Assembly: GCF_026788005.1 (NCBI RefSeq) | Contig: NZ_JABEPE010000015.1 | Span: forward strand, 1-64,000 | Direction of reading: 5' to 3' | Source of the DNA: Alteromonas sp. a30 | GTDB lineage: Bacteria; Pseudomonadota; Gammaproteobacteria; Enterobacterales; Alteromonadaceae | Length of the DNA: 64,000 nt | Part shown: in pieces, positions 21,449 through 30,626 of the stretch | Layout of the letters: every line of letters begins with the position of its first letter | Numbering within the stretch: position 1 is the first letter of the stretch | The notes under the pieces: model-generated | What the model was told of the DNA's origin: nothing | What the model saw: only the letters and a program-made list of their open reading frames with translations | The model's database searches: none | Program-made: the position numbers and the translations under genes

Positions 21449-22006
21449 GTGAAAAAGAAAACAGCATTGAACGAAGAAGATAGTCAACTTTTCCGCGAGG
21501 CCATTTCGGGTGTCAAGGCGTTAGAGCAAGACAAAATACCGTTTGAGGCTTCTCGCAGCAAGAAAAAACCAGCAATTAATCAAAAAAATGCGGCTGAATT
21601 ACGCTTACGTAAACAAGCGGCAGCGGCATTCGAATTTTCTGATGGATTTGAAGCTCACTTCCCGGAAACAGGTCCGATAAAATGGGTTCGCTCAAAGGAG
21701 TTTTCAGGCGACATTAAACGCTTAAGACGCGGAGAGTACCCCCCTGAACTTATCTTAGATTTACACGGTTTCAATCGACAAGATGCAAAATTAGAAATTG
21801 CGGCATTGTTACAACGTGCGGAGAAGCGCCACATATTCTGCGTGTGTATTGTGCATGGTATTGGCAGTAAGGTATTAAAACGCGCTATACCAAGCTGGTT
21901 AGTGCAACATCCATTTGTACTGGGTTTTCATAATGCACCATTAGAGTTTGGTGGGGATGGCGCATTATTGGTGTTGTTGGACTGTATTCCTGAATTTTTA
22001 CGCTAA
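21449..22006 (+). CDS. smrB: Ribosome rescue endonuclease SmrB
   Basis: SmrB cuts mRNA between collided ribosomes. 185 aa from the GTG at 21449, which aligns with E. coli MKKKTTLSEED (here VKKKTALNEEDSQLF); a TTG at 21410 would add 13 residues. The Smr domain shows the LDLHGF motif and the VHGIGSKVLK loop, with LRRGEYPPEL just before. Divergent from prmB as in E. coli. Start uncertain because the Shine-Dalgarno match is weak at both candidates. Confidence 0.92.
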   Translation: MKKKTALNEEDSQLFREAISGVKALEQDKIPFEASRSKKKPAINQKNAAELRLRKQAAAAFEFSDGFEAHFPETGPIKWVRSKEFSGDIKRLRRGEYPPELILDLHGFNRQDAKLEIAALLQRAEKRHIFCVCIVHGIGSKVLKRAIPSWLVQHPFVLGFHNAPLEFGGDGALLVLLDCIPEFLR

Positions 22007-22010
22007 TCAC

Positions 22011-22670
22011 TTAACCGAAAAGCAATCGCCAAATCCAACTGCTATCCAAATCTTCCTGACAACCTTTTAACTGTTTACTGTACATATAAGCGCGGTTTTT
22101 CACTTTTTTAGCGACTTTTTTCAACCACGGCTTGCGATTATAAGTTCGACGTTTATAACCACCCCAACCTTCGTGATAATTCAGGTATTGTGCGTACGCA
22201 TCCCACTTGGAAACGCCATTAATTTTATAGGTTTTCGCGATAAACCATCCCATAAAGTCAATGGCATCATCAAAATCATCTCTATCTGCACCAGAGTTTC
22301 CACTCTCTCGAATATAATCATCCCACGTTAGCGTTTTTGCTTGCGAATAACCGTATGCAGAACTGACTCTTCCCCAAGGGATTAAACCGAAAAAAATGTA
22401 GTCACGAGGTGGTTGTGCATCGTCCCGAAATGAACTTTCCTGATACATCATCGCCATGGGTACATGAATGGGAACGCCCCACTGTGCTTTCATGTCAGAA
22501 GCGGCATCGTACCAATCACGTTTCTCGAAAAAGACTTCACAAATATTGTGTGCATTTTTAGGTGGGGCTGTCGCACAACCGGAAAGTGTCGTCATGAGAA
22601 TGGCTGGAAAAACAACCATTTTTAATTTTTTTAAAAAAATGGGGAACTTTCGGGTCATTGGGCTAGTCAT
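22011..22670 (-). CDS. SLT-domain lytic transglycosylase-like lipoprotein
   Basis: 219 aa. Signal sequence with lipobox TLSGC (Cys32), then a small lysozyme-like domain: AMMYQESSF holds the candidate catalytic Glu78, and AYGYSQAKTLTWDDY and YLNYHEGWGGY are typical of the short SLT_4-type domain. Predicted to act on peptidoglycan from the outer membrane. It ends 4 nt after the convergent smrB gene. The start is either of two ATGs (22670 or 22658); no good ribosome site separates them. Confidence 0.85.
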   Translation of the reverse strand: MTSPMTRKFPIFLKKLKMVVFPAILMTTLSGCATAPPKNAHNICEVFFEKRDWYDAASDMKAQWGVPIHVPMAMMYQESSFRDDAQPPRDYIFFGLIPWGRVSSAYGYSQAKTLTWDDYIRESGNSGADRDDFDDAIDFMGWFIAKTYKINGVSKWDAYAQYLNYHEGWGGYKRRTYNRKPWLKKVAKKVKNRAYMYSKQLKGCQEDLDSSWIWRLLFG

Positions 22671-22713
22671 ATGATCGTGTGTTCTATTTATGTGTTTCCC
22701 TGGAAATCCGTTT

Positions 22714-22742
22714 ATGCCCAGTTTTTACTGGGCATTTTTTTT
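22714..22742 (+). terminator. Strong hairpin plus T-run on the plus strand
   Basis: ATGCCCAGT/ACTGGGCAT stem with a 4-nt loop, followed by eight Ts on the plus strand. It lies between two leftward genes (gshA and the SLT lipoprotein), so its T-run faces the wrong way for either of them. Confidence 0.7.
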
Positions 22743-22756
22743 GGAAGCAAACACGG

Positions 22757-24349
22757 TTAAACGCCAAATTTTTGATGCATAAAGGTATCAAAATCTACTT
22801 TATCTTCTGATTCAACCAAAGCTTGCTGCTTCAACGACAGTTCTGCCTGCTGCTTAAAGAAAGCCTCATTTAAAATCTGATAATTTGATTTAAGGAAGTT
22901 CTGTCGATATTGATCAGCTAACGTTAACCCAAATTTACCATTATCCAAGGTCTCGCCGGTCGCAAATAAACGCTCAACAATTTGCCCAGAAAGTGTTAAT
23001 GAAGCATCGTTAACCGCTTGTTTTTCCTTCGCTAACGCTTGAGTGTAAACCTGAGTCTGATTCGCTTTATCCAATAAGCTTGCAATCTCCGCCATCTCAT
23101 CGAGCATTTCATTGCCCCACTCTCTTAGGCCGATTTCCACACCATTTTTTTCTAGCATTAACCCTTTACGTCGACCAGAGACAACAACGCGTTTTAGATT
23201 GCGCTCTGTTTCTTCATATCCCGGCATATCAAATTCATCACTGGGTTTTAACAAACAGTACAATAAAAAGACATCAAGGAAATGCATTTGTTGCTGACTA
23301 ATTCCCACCGGGGAAAATGGGTTTACATCCATTACACGGACTTCTATATAACTGACTCCACGGCTCTCCAATGCATCTGTCGGTTTTTCCAAACTGATGG
23401 TTGGCTGTTTAGGGCGAATAGGCGAATACAGCTCATTCTCAATTTGCAGTATATTGCTATTTAATTGACGGAATTGCCCGTCAACTTTACCGCCGTAGGC
23501 TTCATATTGTGGAGAAGGCGTGTTAATCGCTTTTCGTAATGCTGCAATATAGGTATCCAAATGGTTATAGCAAATACGCAAACGCGACTGGTCGTTATTG
23601 GTGTAGCCCAAGTCACTCATTCTTAGCGAGGTGGCATCCGGTAAATACAAGCTACCTTTACCGAACTTCTCAAAATTCATATTGGAATTCTTTGAACCCA
23701 AAAACGAACTACACATCGTTGGTGAAGCACCGTATAAATAAGGCAACAACCAGCAAAAACGACGATAATTTCGTACGAGTGCGAAATAGGCCGCAGAAAT
23801 GACATTTTGCCCGGTGCCAGCATCAGACACTTCGGGTAGGTATGCTTGCCAAAAAGCATCAGGTAATGAAAAGTTAAAATGAATACCCGAGATGGTTTGC
23901 ATCATACTGCCATAACGGTTTTTCAAGCCTTTGCGATACAAGTGCTTCATTTGCCCCACATTCGAGGAACCGTATTCGGCTAACCGAATATCATCTTCAC
24001 GAGAAATATAGCAAGGCATGCTCATAGGCCATAAGCGTTCATCACCGATATTTTCAATGGCAAATTTATGTGTATCTTCTAACTGAGCCAAGGTTGTTTT
24101 GGTGAGTGTTTCTGGCGGTGTAATAAACTCTAACAGCGGCTCTGCAAAATCCGTTGTAATAAAATGATGGGTTAACGCCGAACCAAGAGCTTGGGGATGA
24201 TTCGTTTGCGCAAGGCTACCATCTGAATTAATGCGCAAAGTTTCTCGCTCTACGCCACGTTGAATACCAGTAAGGGAGGACAACAACGCATCCTTATTGA
24301 ACAAACTTAAACGTTCATTAAATTGCCGACTAAATTGTTGCAAAATCAA
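22757..24349 (-). CDS. gshA: Glutamate-cysteine ligase
   Basis: First step of glutathione synthesis. 530 aa, near the E. coli GshA length of 518. The N-terminal FNKDALLSSLTGIQRGVERETLR and the GIHFNFSLPDAFW segment are characteristic of the proteobacterial class; MDVNPFSPVGISQQQMHFLD is another family block. No gshB in the window. It stands alone, leftward, after a 250-nt gap with paired inverted repeats. Confidence 0.96.
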   Translation of the reverse strand: MILQQFSRQFNERLSLFNKDALLSSLTGIQRGVERETLRINSDGSLAQTNHPQALGSALTHHFITTDFAEPLLEFITPPETLTKTTLAQLEDTHKFAIENIGDERLWPMSMPCYISREDDIRLAEYGSSNVGQMKHLYRKGLKNRYGSMMQTISGIHFNFSLPDAFWQAYLPEVSDAGTGQNVISAAYFALVRNYRRFCWLLPYLYGASPTMCSSFLGSKNSNMNFEKFGKGSLYLPDATSLRMSDLGYTNNDQSRLRICYNHLDTYIAALRKAINTPSPQYEAYGGKVDGQFRQLNSNILQIENELYSPIRPKQPTISLEKPTDALESRGVSYIEVRVMDVNPFSPVGISQQQMHFLDVFLLYCLLKPSDEFDMPGYEETERNLKRVVVSGRRKGLMLEKNGVEIGLREWGNEMLDEMAEIASLLDKANQTQVYTQALAKEKQAVNDASLTLSGQIVERLFATGETLDNGKFGLTLADQYRQNFLKSNYQILNEAFFKQQAELSLKQQALVESEDKVDFDTFMHQKFGV

Positions 24350-24431
24350 TCCTAATTCTCTTTGATCACTAAGCGAGATCGATATGGTGACATGATTATG
24401 AGGCTCATAAAAACAAATTCAAGCCTTGAGT

Positions 24432-24509
24432 TGGGAATTCAAATAACCGCTTTAATAAGAATTCCCATTCAACGCTAAATTTAAGATGAGTAAGCTACAG
24501 CTTAAATTT
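24432..24509. repeat. Two successive inverted repeats upstream of gshA
   Basis: TGGGAATTC (24432-24440) pairs with GAATTCCCA (24459-24467) across 18 nt; AAATTTAAG (24477-24485) pairs with CTTAAATTT (24501-24509) across 15 nt. They lie between the M16 peptidase stop and the gshA start. No T-run follows on the minus strand. Confidence 0.8.
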
Positions 24510-24600
24510 CATTTTTCGATACATTTTTAAATAAGAATACGTTAAAAATGTTTCGAAATACTTCATGGTAAAGTTTACCTACCCAATCACGTAATTTTCG

Positions 24601-27480
24601 TTACAAATTTACATCCAGCAATTGAATTTCCCGATTAAGTTCGGAAGCCAATACAATAAGTTCTGGGGCTAACGCATTGAGATCTCCCACAATAACAATA
24701 TGCATCGAGTTAAGATCTAGATGTCGACGAGCTAGTTCATTTAGTTCATCAAGCTCTATGTTTTCAATGAGTTGATTTTGCTTTTCAACAAAATCCGGTG
24801 ACAATCCATAATGATATAACCGTTGTAAGAATGCTGCTTTACTTGATGGTGTTTCGTAACTCAAAGCATCGCTGGAAATATAAGCTTCTCGTAAAAATGA
24901 AAGTTCTTTTTCCGTCATACCTTTTTGTTGATAGCGCTTAATTTCTTTAATTAGCTCCTCTAACGCTTTCACCGTATTAACATGATTGATAGCACCACCT
25001 GCTCTAAATAAACCAAGTGTTTTCCCACCGATGAAAAGGCTATTTGCGCCATAGGTGTAGCCTTTATCCTCGCGTAAATTGAGATTAATTCTACTGTTAA
25101 ATGCGCCGCCTAACGGGAAATTCATTAAGGTTGAACGGAACTGCTCCCCTAACGCATCAAAAGGTAAGAAAGGTTTTAAAAGACGAATAATGGATTGGTT
25201 AGCATCGGGCTTATCAACAACAAAGAGTTTATCGGCTGAAAATTCAGGAAACGCTTCATAAGGCGGAATTTGGTAAGGCTTGGCCTGCCAAGACTTCAAG
25301 AAGCTTAATTTCGATAGAAGAGCTTGTTGATCTAAATCCGTTACACTAATCAGGCTCGAAAGGTTTGGGCTGTAATATTGTTGATAAAAAGCCTTTACAT
25401 CTTCCAACGTGATGCGATTAAAAGTTTCACTATTTCCACTGTCATCAATACCCATACGATTATCTTCACCGTACAATAACTGCAATGATGCTTGTGCCAT
25501 TAGTGCATTTGGACGCTTCGCTCGTTGCTGTAAACTTTGACTAATGCGCTGTTTCTTGAGTGCAAACTCAGAGGCTAAAAACGCGGGTTGGAACAATCGT
25601 TCTTTGAGAAGAGCTAATGTTTCATCAAGATTTTCTGTCAGGCTGCTTACTTCAATCACCGTATTACGACCAGAGGCAGAAAACTGTATTCGACTGCCTA
25701 ATAACGATAGTTGATTTGCTATTTCAACTTCCGTTTTCTGCTGTGTTGAAGCGCTCATCATACTGGCAGTTAAGCTCGCCAAACCAGCTTTGTCTTTGGG
25801 ATCCAGCAAAGGCCCGCCTTCCAAACTAATCCGCAACAACGTCGTGGGCGTTTCATCGGTTTTGTGTCCCCACACTTCCATGCCATTATTAAATTTAGTT
25901 TGCCAAAACGTAGGGACATTAACTATCGGCGCTTTTTGTGGCGGGGGGATTTGACTGCGATCAAAGTCATCTTCTGGTGGTACTTTAGCAATGTACGTTT
26001 GCGACTCAACAGACTTAATATCACGCGTAAATTCAAAGTTTTGAGCGCTGGCAACAAGCTCGGTTTGCCCTTTTGGTACCACACTCACTACAACAGATGG
26101 CTTACCCTTGATATAACGTTTAAATACGCGCATTACATCCGCTTTCGTTACCGCATCGTAACGCAACAAGTCACTCTCGACTAAATCCGGCTCACCACTC
26201 ATATACTCATCAAACGCTAATGTGGAGACTTTACCAGCAACACTTTGGAGGCCAAAAATAGTGGAAGCGCGCATGTCCATTTTGGTCCGAGCAATATCAT
26301 CATCACTCACACCTTGACGCTCAAATACATCAAGCGTGGCCCGAAGTTTGTTTTCCAACGCCTGTAACGATAATGATGACTGTGGATTCGGTAGTGCAGT
26401 GATTTTGAATTGGCATGCAAGCTCTTGGCAAGGATGAGATACGCTTGCCTGAACCGCTTCTCCCTTTTGCACCAAGTTTTGATAAATAATTGATGTTTTA
26501 CCGTTTCCTAGAATATCAGATAGCACATCCAATGCAGCTTCATCTTCATGACGCACATATACTGTTGGATAGACAATCTGTACCAAAGGTAAATGCACAT
26601 CATCTTCTAATGTGATGTAGCGTGTTTCAGGCAATGTCACTAATGACTTGGGTTGATTATTAACATCCGGGCCTTTAGGAATATTTCCGAAATACTTCTT
26701 GACCCACGTCAGTGTTTGCTCAACATCAATATCGCCGCCGATACTAATAATGGCGTTATTTGGCCCATACCAACGCTGGAAAAAAGCTTTTAAGTCATCC
26801 ACCGTCACACGATCTAAATCTTCTACATAACCAATGGGCTGCCAAGAGTAAGGGTGCCCCTCAGGAAAAAGAGCTTCTGCCACTTTTTCATCTAACCGAC
26901 CATAAGGTTGACTATCAACACGTTGAGCGCGCTCATTTTTAACGGTCTCACGCTGAATCTCGAACTTTTCTTTCGTGACTGCGGGCAGTAAGAATCCCAT
27001 TCTGTCCGCTTCCAGCCAAAGTACCTTTTCCAGATGATTGGCGGGGACGGTTTGATAATAGTTTGTGCGATCACTGTTGGTACTACCATTTAAGGTTCCA
27101 CCAGCTTCTGTGATCAATTCAAAATGTTGCTCATCCGCTACGTGCTCCGAGCCCTGAAACATCATGTGTTCAAAAAAGTGAGCAAAACCCGATTTACCAA
27201 CCTCTTCTCGCGCTGACCCAACATGATAAGTGACGTCAACATGCACAAGCGGATCACTATGATCTTCGTGTAGCAATATTGTTAAACCATTGTCTAATTT
27301 AAATTTTTGGTAATCTATACCAATATTATTGGAGCGACTCTGATGCGAAGTAATTTGAGTCATACCCGACGCAAGTGCAACTTTGTTTTGTTTCGGGTGG
27401 GGGTACGTATGACATGCTATAATGGTGGTCGTGGCTACAGCAACAAAGCTGACGCGCAAAAAAGAAGGTAGTCGGAACAT
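24601..27480 (-). CDS. M16 family zinc metallopeptidase lipoprotein
   Basis: 959 aa made of two M16 halves. Signal ends in IIAC (Cys23), so a lipoprotein or exported protein. The inverted zinc motif HFFEH is at residues 101-105 (GFAHFFEHMMFQGSEH), with the third ligand Glu in the KNERAQR helix region about 75 residues on. The second half (from about 480) lacks HxxEH and should be the non-catalytic half that completes the clam-shell, as in pitrilysin-like periplasmic enzymes. Substrate: probably oligopeptides. Monocistronic and leftward; no cofactor or pqq genes nearby. Confidence 0.92.
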   Translation of the reverse strand: MFRLPSFLRVSFVAVATTTIIACHTYPHPKQNKVALASGMTQITSHQSRSNNIGIDYQKFKLDNGLTILLHEDHSDPLVHVDVTYHVGSAREEVGKSGFAHFFEHMMFQGSEHVADEQHFELITEAGGTLNGSTNSDRTNYYQTVPANHLEKVLWLEADRMGFLLPAVTKEKFEIQRETVKNERAQRVDSQPYGRLDEKVAEALFPEGHPYSWQPIGYVEDLDRVTVDDLKAFFQRWYGPNNAIISIGGDIDVEQTLTWVKKYFGNIPKGPDVNNQPKSLVTLPETRYITLEDDVHLPLVQIVYPTVYVRHEDEAALDVLSDILGNGKTSIIYQNLVQKGEAVQASVSHPCQELACQFKITALPNPQSSLSLQALENKLRATLDVFERQGVSDDDIARTKMDMRASTIFGLQSVAGKVSTLAFDEYMSGEPDLVESDLLRYDAVTKADVMRVFKRYIKGKPSVVVSVVPKGQTELVASAQNFEFTRDIKSVESQTYIAKVPPEDDFDRSQIPPPQKAPIVNVPTFWQTKFNNGMEVWGHKTDETPTTLLRISLEGGPLLDPKDKAGLASLTASMMSASTQQKTEVEIANQLSLLGSRIQFSASGRNTVIEVSSLTENLDETLALLKERLFQPAFLASEFALKKQRISQSLQQRAKRPNALMAQASLQLLYGEDNRMGIDDSGNSETFNRITLEDVKAFYQQYYSPNLSSLISVTDLDQQALLSKLSFLKSWQAKPYQIPPYEAFPEFSADKLFVVDKPDANQSIIRLLKPFLPFDALGEQFRSTLMNFPLGGAFNSRINLNLREDKGYTYGANSLFIGGKTLGLFRAGGAINHVNTVKALEELIKEIKRYQQKGMTEKELSFLREAYISSDALSYETPSSKAAFLQRLYHYGLSPDFVEKQNQLIENIELDELNELARRHLDLNSMHIVIVGDLNALAPELIVLASELNREIQLLDVNL

Positions 27481-27756
27481 GTTGTTTTCACTGATGTAAA
27501 ATTGAATTTGATGAGGTCATGGCTGTATAGCGCCAAATTAGATGAAATATTTTCATGATGCAACCACAGGTTTTATCATGAGAAAAAAGTCTAACAAAGT
27601 AGCAAAGTGTAAGCGAATACATCATGACTCAGCTAAGCTAATATGAACACGGCTATACGATGCCTAATTTTTTACAGTTAAGGTAAGTTACGTAGCGAAA
27701 ACAGGCGTTATTGAGTAAGCTACTTCTGTTCTTGGCGAGCGAGAGGAAATAGAATT

Positions 27757-28299
27757 TTGACAAACAAAAATATTATTCTTGACCTGGACTTTGGCCTAAG
27801 CCAATTAAGCGGTAACAAGGAGTTGCTTATCAAAATGTTCGAGCGTTTTCGTTCGGATTATGCTCAATTCGCGGATGAGCTCTATGAACTGCTTGCCACA
27901 AACGATACTCACCTATTGAGACAAAAGGTCCACACGATTAAAGGCGTTGCAGGTAACTTAGGCATGAATGCGTTGTATTATGTCAGCAAAGAATTTGAAG
28001 AGGCTGCAAAAACGGATGATCCAAATATTGCCTCTCACCTGTTACCGTTTAAGGAAACATTAGAAGCGACCATTGGAGAGATGAACGAGTTGATAGAAGG
28101 TGTACATGAGAATACTTCAGACGATGATCTCGCACAGGGCGTTGATCGTTTGAAACAATTGTTAAGAGAAAATGAGTTCATATCAAAAGACGATCTCGCC
28201 GCTTTTCTTGCAAACTCAGATTACTCACCTGCTACGAAATCGAAAATTAGCCAAGCGATTAACGATCTTGATTACCCCACTGCTCTGTCATTGCTATAG
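27757..28299 (+). CDS. Orphan Hpt-domain phosphotransfer protein
   Basis: 180 aa, cytoplasmic. An Hpt four-helix bundle covers about residues 8-115 with the phosphorylatable His59 in VHTIKGVAGNLG. The C-terminal 60 residues resemble the tail found after Hpt domains in hybrid kinases (SKISQAINDLDYPTALSLL). Starts with TTG preceded by GAGAGGAA about 9 nt upstream, a strong site. No kinase or response regulator is adjacent; the next gene, a pseudouridine synthase, follows after 3 nt. Confidence 0.85.
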   Translation: MTNKNIILDLDFGLSQLSGNKELLIKMFERFRSDYAQFADELYELLATNDTHLLRQKVHTIKGVAGNLGMNALYYVSKEFEEAAKTDDPNIASHLLPFKETLEATIGEMNELIEGVHENTSDDDLAQGVDRLKQLLRENEFISKDDLAAFLANSDYSPATKSKISQAINDLDYPTALSLL

Positions 28300-28302
28300 T
28301 TT

Positions 28303-29004
28303 ATGAGCCCATTTTCGGTACCTATTGTTTATAAGCACAATGATTTTATTGTTATTAATAAACCAGCAGGTATTGGAGTACATCGAGAAGGTAACGCGCC
28401 GGGAATTATTGAACTCGTGCAAGCACAGCACAGGTTCAACAAGCTCTGGTTAGTGCATCGCTTGGATAAGGTCACTTCTGGCTTGCTTATTCTTGCACTC
28501 AACAGCCACGCCGCCGCACAGTTATCAGCGTTATTTTCGGAAAAAGCCATACAAAAATACTACTTTGCTTTATCGGACAAAAAGCCAAAAAAGAAACAAG
28601 GTAGCATTGTTGGCGATATGGAAAAAAGCCGAAATGGGCTGTTCAAATTAACCCATAGCAAGCAAAACCCAGCTATCACCCAGTTCTTTAGTAAAGGAGT
28701 ATCTGGCCTACGCTTGTTTGTGCTTAAACCTGCAACGGGGAAAACCCACCAACTCAGAGTCGCAATGAAAAGTCTTGGCAGCCCAATATTAGGAGACACG
28801 GCGTATACAGGTTCACCCTCGGATAGAGCTTACCTACATGCATATGCCCTGTCTTTCGTTTATCAAAATGAGAGCATGACAATTTCAACAATGCCTCAAA
28901 CGGGTGAGCATTTTCTCGATCAGGCTCAAACCGCTTTATACTCAGAATACTTAACACCAAACACCTTGCCTTGGCCGCAAAAAGGAAGCACACAGAAACC
29001 GTAA
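28303..29004 (+). CDS. RluA-family pseudouridine synthase
   Basis: 233 aa. Isomerises uridine in rRNA or tRNA. The catalytic loop is WLVHRLDKVTSGLL with the essential Asp; INKPAG near the start and TGKTHQLRVAMKSLG later are family motifs. There is no S4 domain. It resembles the small TIGR01621-type group whose RNA target is not known to me. Starts three bases after the Hpt stop, so co-translated with it. Confidence 0.88.
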   Translation: MSPFSVPIVYKHNDFIVINKPAGIGVHREGNAPGIIELVQAQHRFNKLWLVHRLDKVTSGLLILALNSHAAAQLSALFSEKAIQKYYFALSDKKPKKKQGSIVGDMEKSRNGLFKLTHSKQNPAITQFFSKGVSGLRLFVLKPATGKTHQLRVAMKSLGSPILGDTAYTGSPSDRAYLHAYALSFVYQNESMTISTMPQTGEHFLDQAQTALYSEYLTPNTLPWPQKGSTQKP

Positions 29005-29171
29005 AGTGCGAATAATTTCACCCTAATATAATTTGTCTTATGTTCTTGTTTTTCATTCATAATCCGCGCATATTTAAGCGCTTATAAGACTCGGTTCTAA
29101 TGTTAACACTTGACCAAAAAGCAATCACAAGGTAGATCTTGCACTAAGTGGCTTTTGAAAAGGTTATCAGG

Positions 29172-29231
29172 ATGTTCAAATATAACCGCAAGGATTCACA
29201 CTCTGAAGAGGGTACCGTACCGGACAAATGA
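29172..29231 (+). CDS. Possible 19-aa leader peptide before the VanZ-like gene
   Basis: Short frame MFKYNRKDSHSEEGTVPDK with AAAGG about 9 nt before the ATG; its TGA lies 3 nt before the ATG of the VanZ-like gene, which has little ribosome site of its own. Hydrophilic, no known family. Supported only by spacing and the Shine-Dalgarno match. Confidence 0.3.
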   Translation: MFKYNRKDSHSEEGTVPDK

Positions 29232-29234
29232 AGT

Positions 29235-29624
29235 ATGTTTAAATCAACGCAACTCACATGTTTTTTCCTTTTCATTGTTGTCGGCCTAGTTATCACCTTG
29301 ATGTTGCCGACACAATCACTCCCAGAAATGCTGATGCCCTTTCCTCGCGCAGAAGACAAAAATAACCATATCGCTATTTTCACTTTGTTTACACTTATCA
29401 GCCGCTATTGTTTGAGCTTAAGTCCCTTCCGCTTAAGCATGTTAATGACCTCAATTGCGGGTGGAACCGAACTCATTCAGGAGCTTAGCCCTTATCGAAC
29501 TGGAAGTATGCTTGATTTCCAAGCAAACTTAATCGGAATCGCTGTAGGAATGATCACCGCGATTGTCGCCACAAGCTTAATTCAATGGATAAATAAACAT
29601 TATGCATCTGGGTATCCTAGGTAA
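29235..29624 (+). CDS. VanZ-like family membrane protein
   Basis: 129 aa with about four membrane helices (9-28, 46-62, 66-84, 98-120). The GGTELIQELSPYRTGSMLDF segment and following AN..G are the VanZ-like signature (Glu-x-x-Gln, Arg, Asp). The biochemical role of the family is unclear; VanZ gives low-level teicoplanin resistance in Gram-positives. Overlaps the following ketopantoate reductase gene by 23 nt. Confidence 0.82.
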   Translation: MFKSTQLTCFFLFIVVGLVITLMLPTQSLPEMLMPFPRAEDKNNHIAIFTLFTLISRYCLSLSPFRLSMLMTSIAGGTELIQELSPYRTGSMLDFQANLIGIAVGMITAIVATSLIQWINKHYASGYPR

Positions 29625-30516
29625 CGGAGCCATCGGCTCTCTATTAGCAGCAAAATGTCACGTTAGCGGGTTTCAATTTACTTTGCTTTCTCGCCAGCCT
29701 CATATCAATACAATGCAATACCAATTTGCTGATGGGCAAAAAGGCTCTTTTACCCCAGAATATTTGGGACCGGTTTTTGATACGCAATTTGATATTTTAT
29801 TAGTTGCCACCAAAGCTTACGATGTTGAAGCCGCCTTGGAGCAATGGAAAAATACCATTTCGGAAGACACCATTATTGTGCTGATGAATAACGGAATGGG
29901 TCCACACGAAAACATTGCTGATATGTTCCCGGGTAATCCGGTTGTTGCCGTGCTAACAAGCTATGGCGCCTACAGACCCGAGTTTAATATTGTGGAGGAA
30001 ACAGGAACAGGGAATAGCGCCGGCGGCTGGCTTGTGGCGCCAGAGAAATTCAAGGAAAAAGCCATATTAACCCAATTAGAAAAACTCTTTGATGCGGTTA
30101 TGGCCCCCTTTACTTGGCATGAGGATGTCCGACTTCCCTTATGGCAAAAACTCGCTATCAATGCTGTTATTAATCCGTTAACCGCATTATACAAAGTTCC
30201 CAATGGCAAATTAGCCACGCCGCGTTACCAATCGCTGATGACACACCTTATTGATGAATTGCGTTTAGTGATGAATGCCGAAGGTGTACACATCACATCA
30301 AGCACGCTTAGTAATATCATTAATAGTGTGGTAGCTGGCACTGCGCAAAACATATCTTCCATGCATCAAGATGTTTTGCGAGGACGCAAAACCGAGATAG
30401 ATATGATCACAGGCTATTTACTGAAGGTTGGAAAGCGCCACAATATCGCTCTGCCTCATCACCAACGCATATACGAAAAGATCAAGGCGCTAGAGTCTGA
30501 AGCAGAAGTCTCCTAG
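29602..30516 (+). CDS. panE: Ketopantoate reductase family protein (PanE/ApbA-like)
   Basis: 304 aa. Reduces 2-dehydropantoate to pantoate with NADPH, for coenzyme A. N-terminal Rossmann motif GILGNGAIGSLLA at residues 4-16; VATKAYD binds the cofactor; the catalytic lysine is in KLAINAVINPLTAL and the conserved glutamate in RKTEIDMITGY. Paralogues with other 2-oxoacid substrates exist, so PanE is likely but not proven. Overlaps the VanZ-like gene by 23 nt. Confidence 0.85.
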   Translation: MHLGILGNGAIGSLLAAKCHVSGFQFTLLSRQPHINTMQYQFADGQKGSFTPEYLGPVFDTQFDILLVATKAYDVEAALEQWKNTISEDTIIVLMNNGMGPHENIADMFPGNPVVAVLTSYGAYRPEFNIVEETGTGNSAGGWLVAPEKFKEKAILTQLEKLFDAVMAPFTWHEDVRLPLWQKLAINAVINPLTALYKVPNGKLATPRYQSLMTHLIDELRLVMNAEGVHITSSTLSNIINSVVAGTAQNISSMHQDVLRGRKTEIDMITGYLLKVGKRHNIALPHHQRIYEKIKALESEAEVS

Positions 30517-30564
30517 ATCTCAAAGAATATCAGCTTCAAAGTTAACCCCACCAAATGCAGTAAC

Positions 30565-30596
30565 AGAAGCGCTAGAACAATACTCTGAGCGCTTCT
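30565..30596. terminator. Terminator between panE and thiI
   Basis: 9-bp stem AGAAGCGCT/AGCGCTTCT with a 14-nt loop, followed on the plus strand by TTATTTTC. It separates the convergent panE and thiI genes. Confidence 0.7.
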
Positions 30597-30626
30597 TTAT
30601 TTTCATTTAGCAGACACCACATTACA

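Noticed and set aside
27578-27646. 22-aa basic frame MRKKSNKVAKCKRIHH... before the Hpt gene
   Set aside because: Only a weak AGG upstream and no link to the next gene; random frames of this size are expected.
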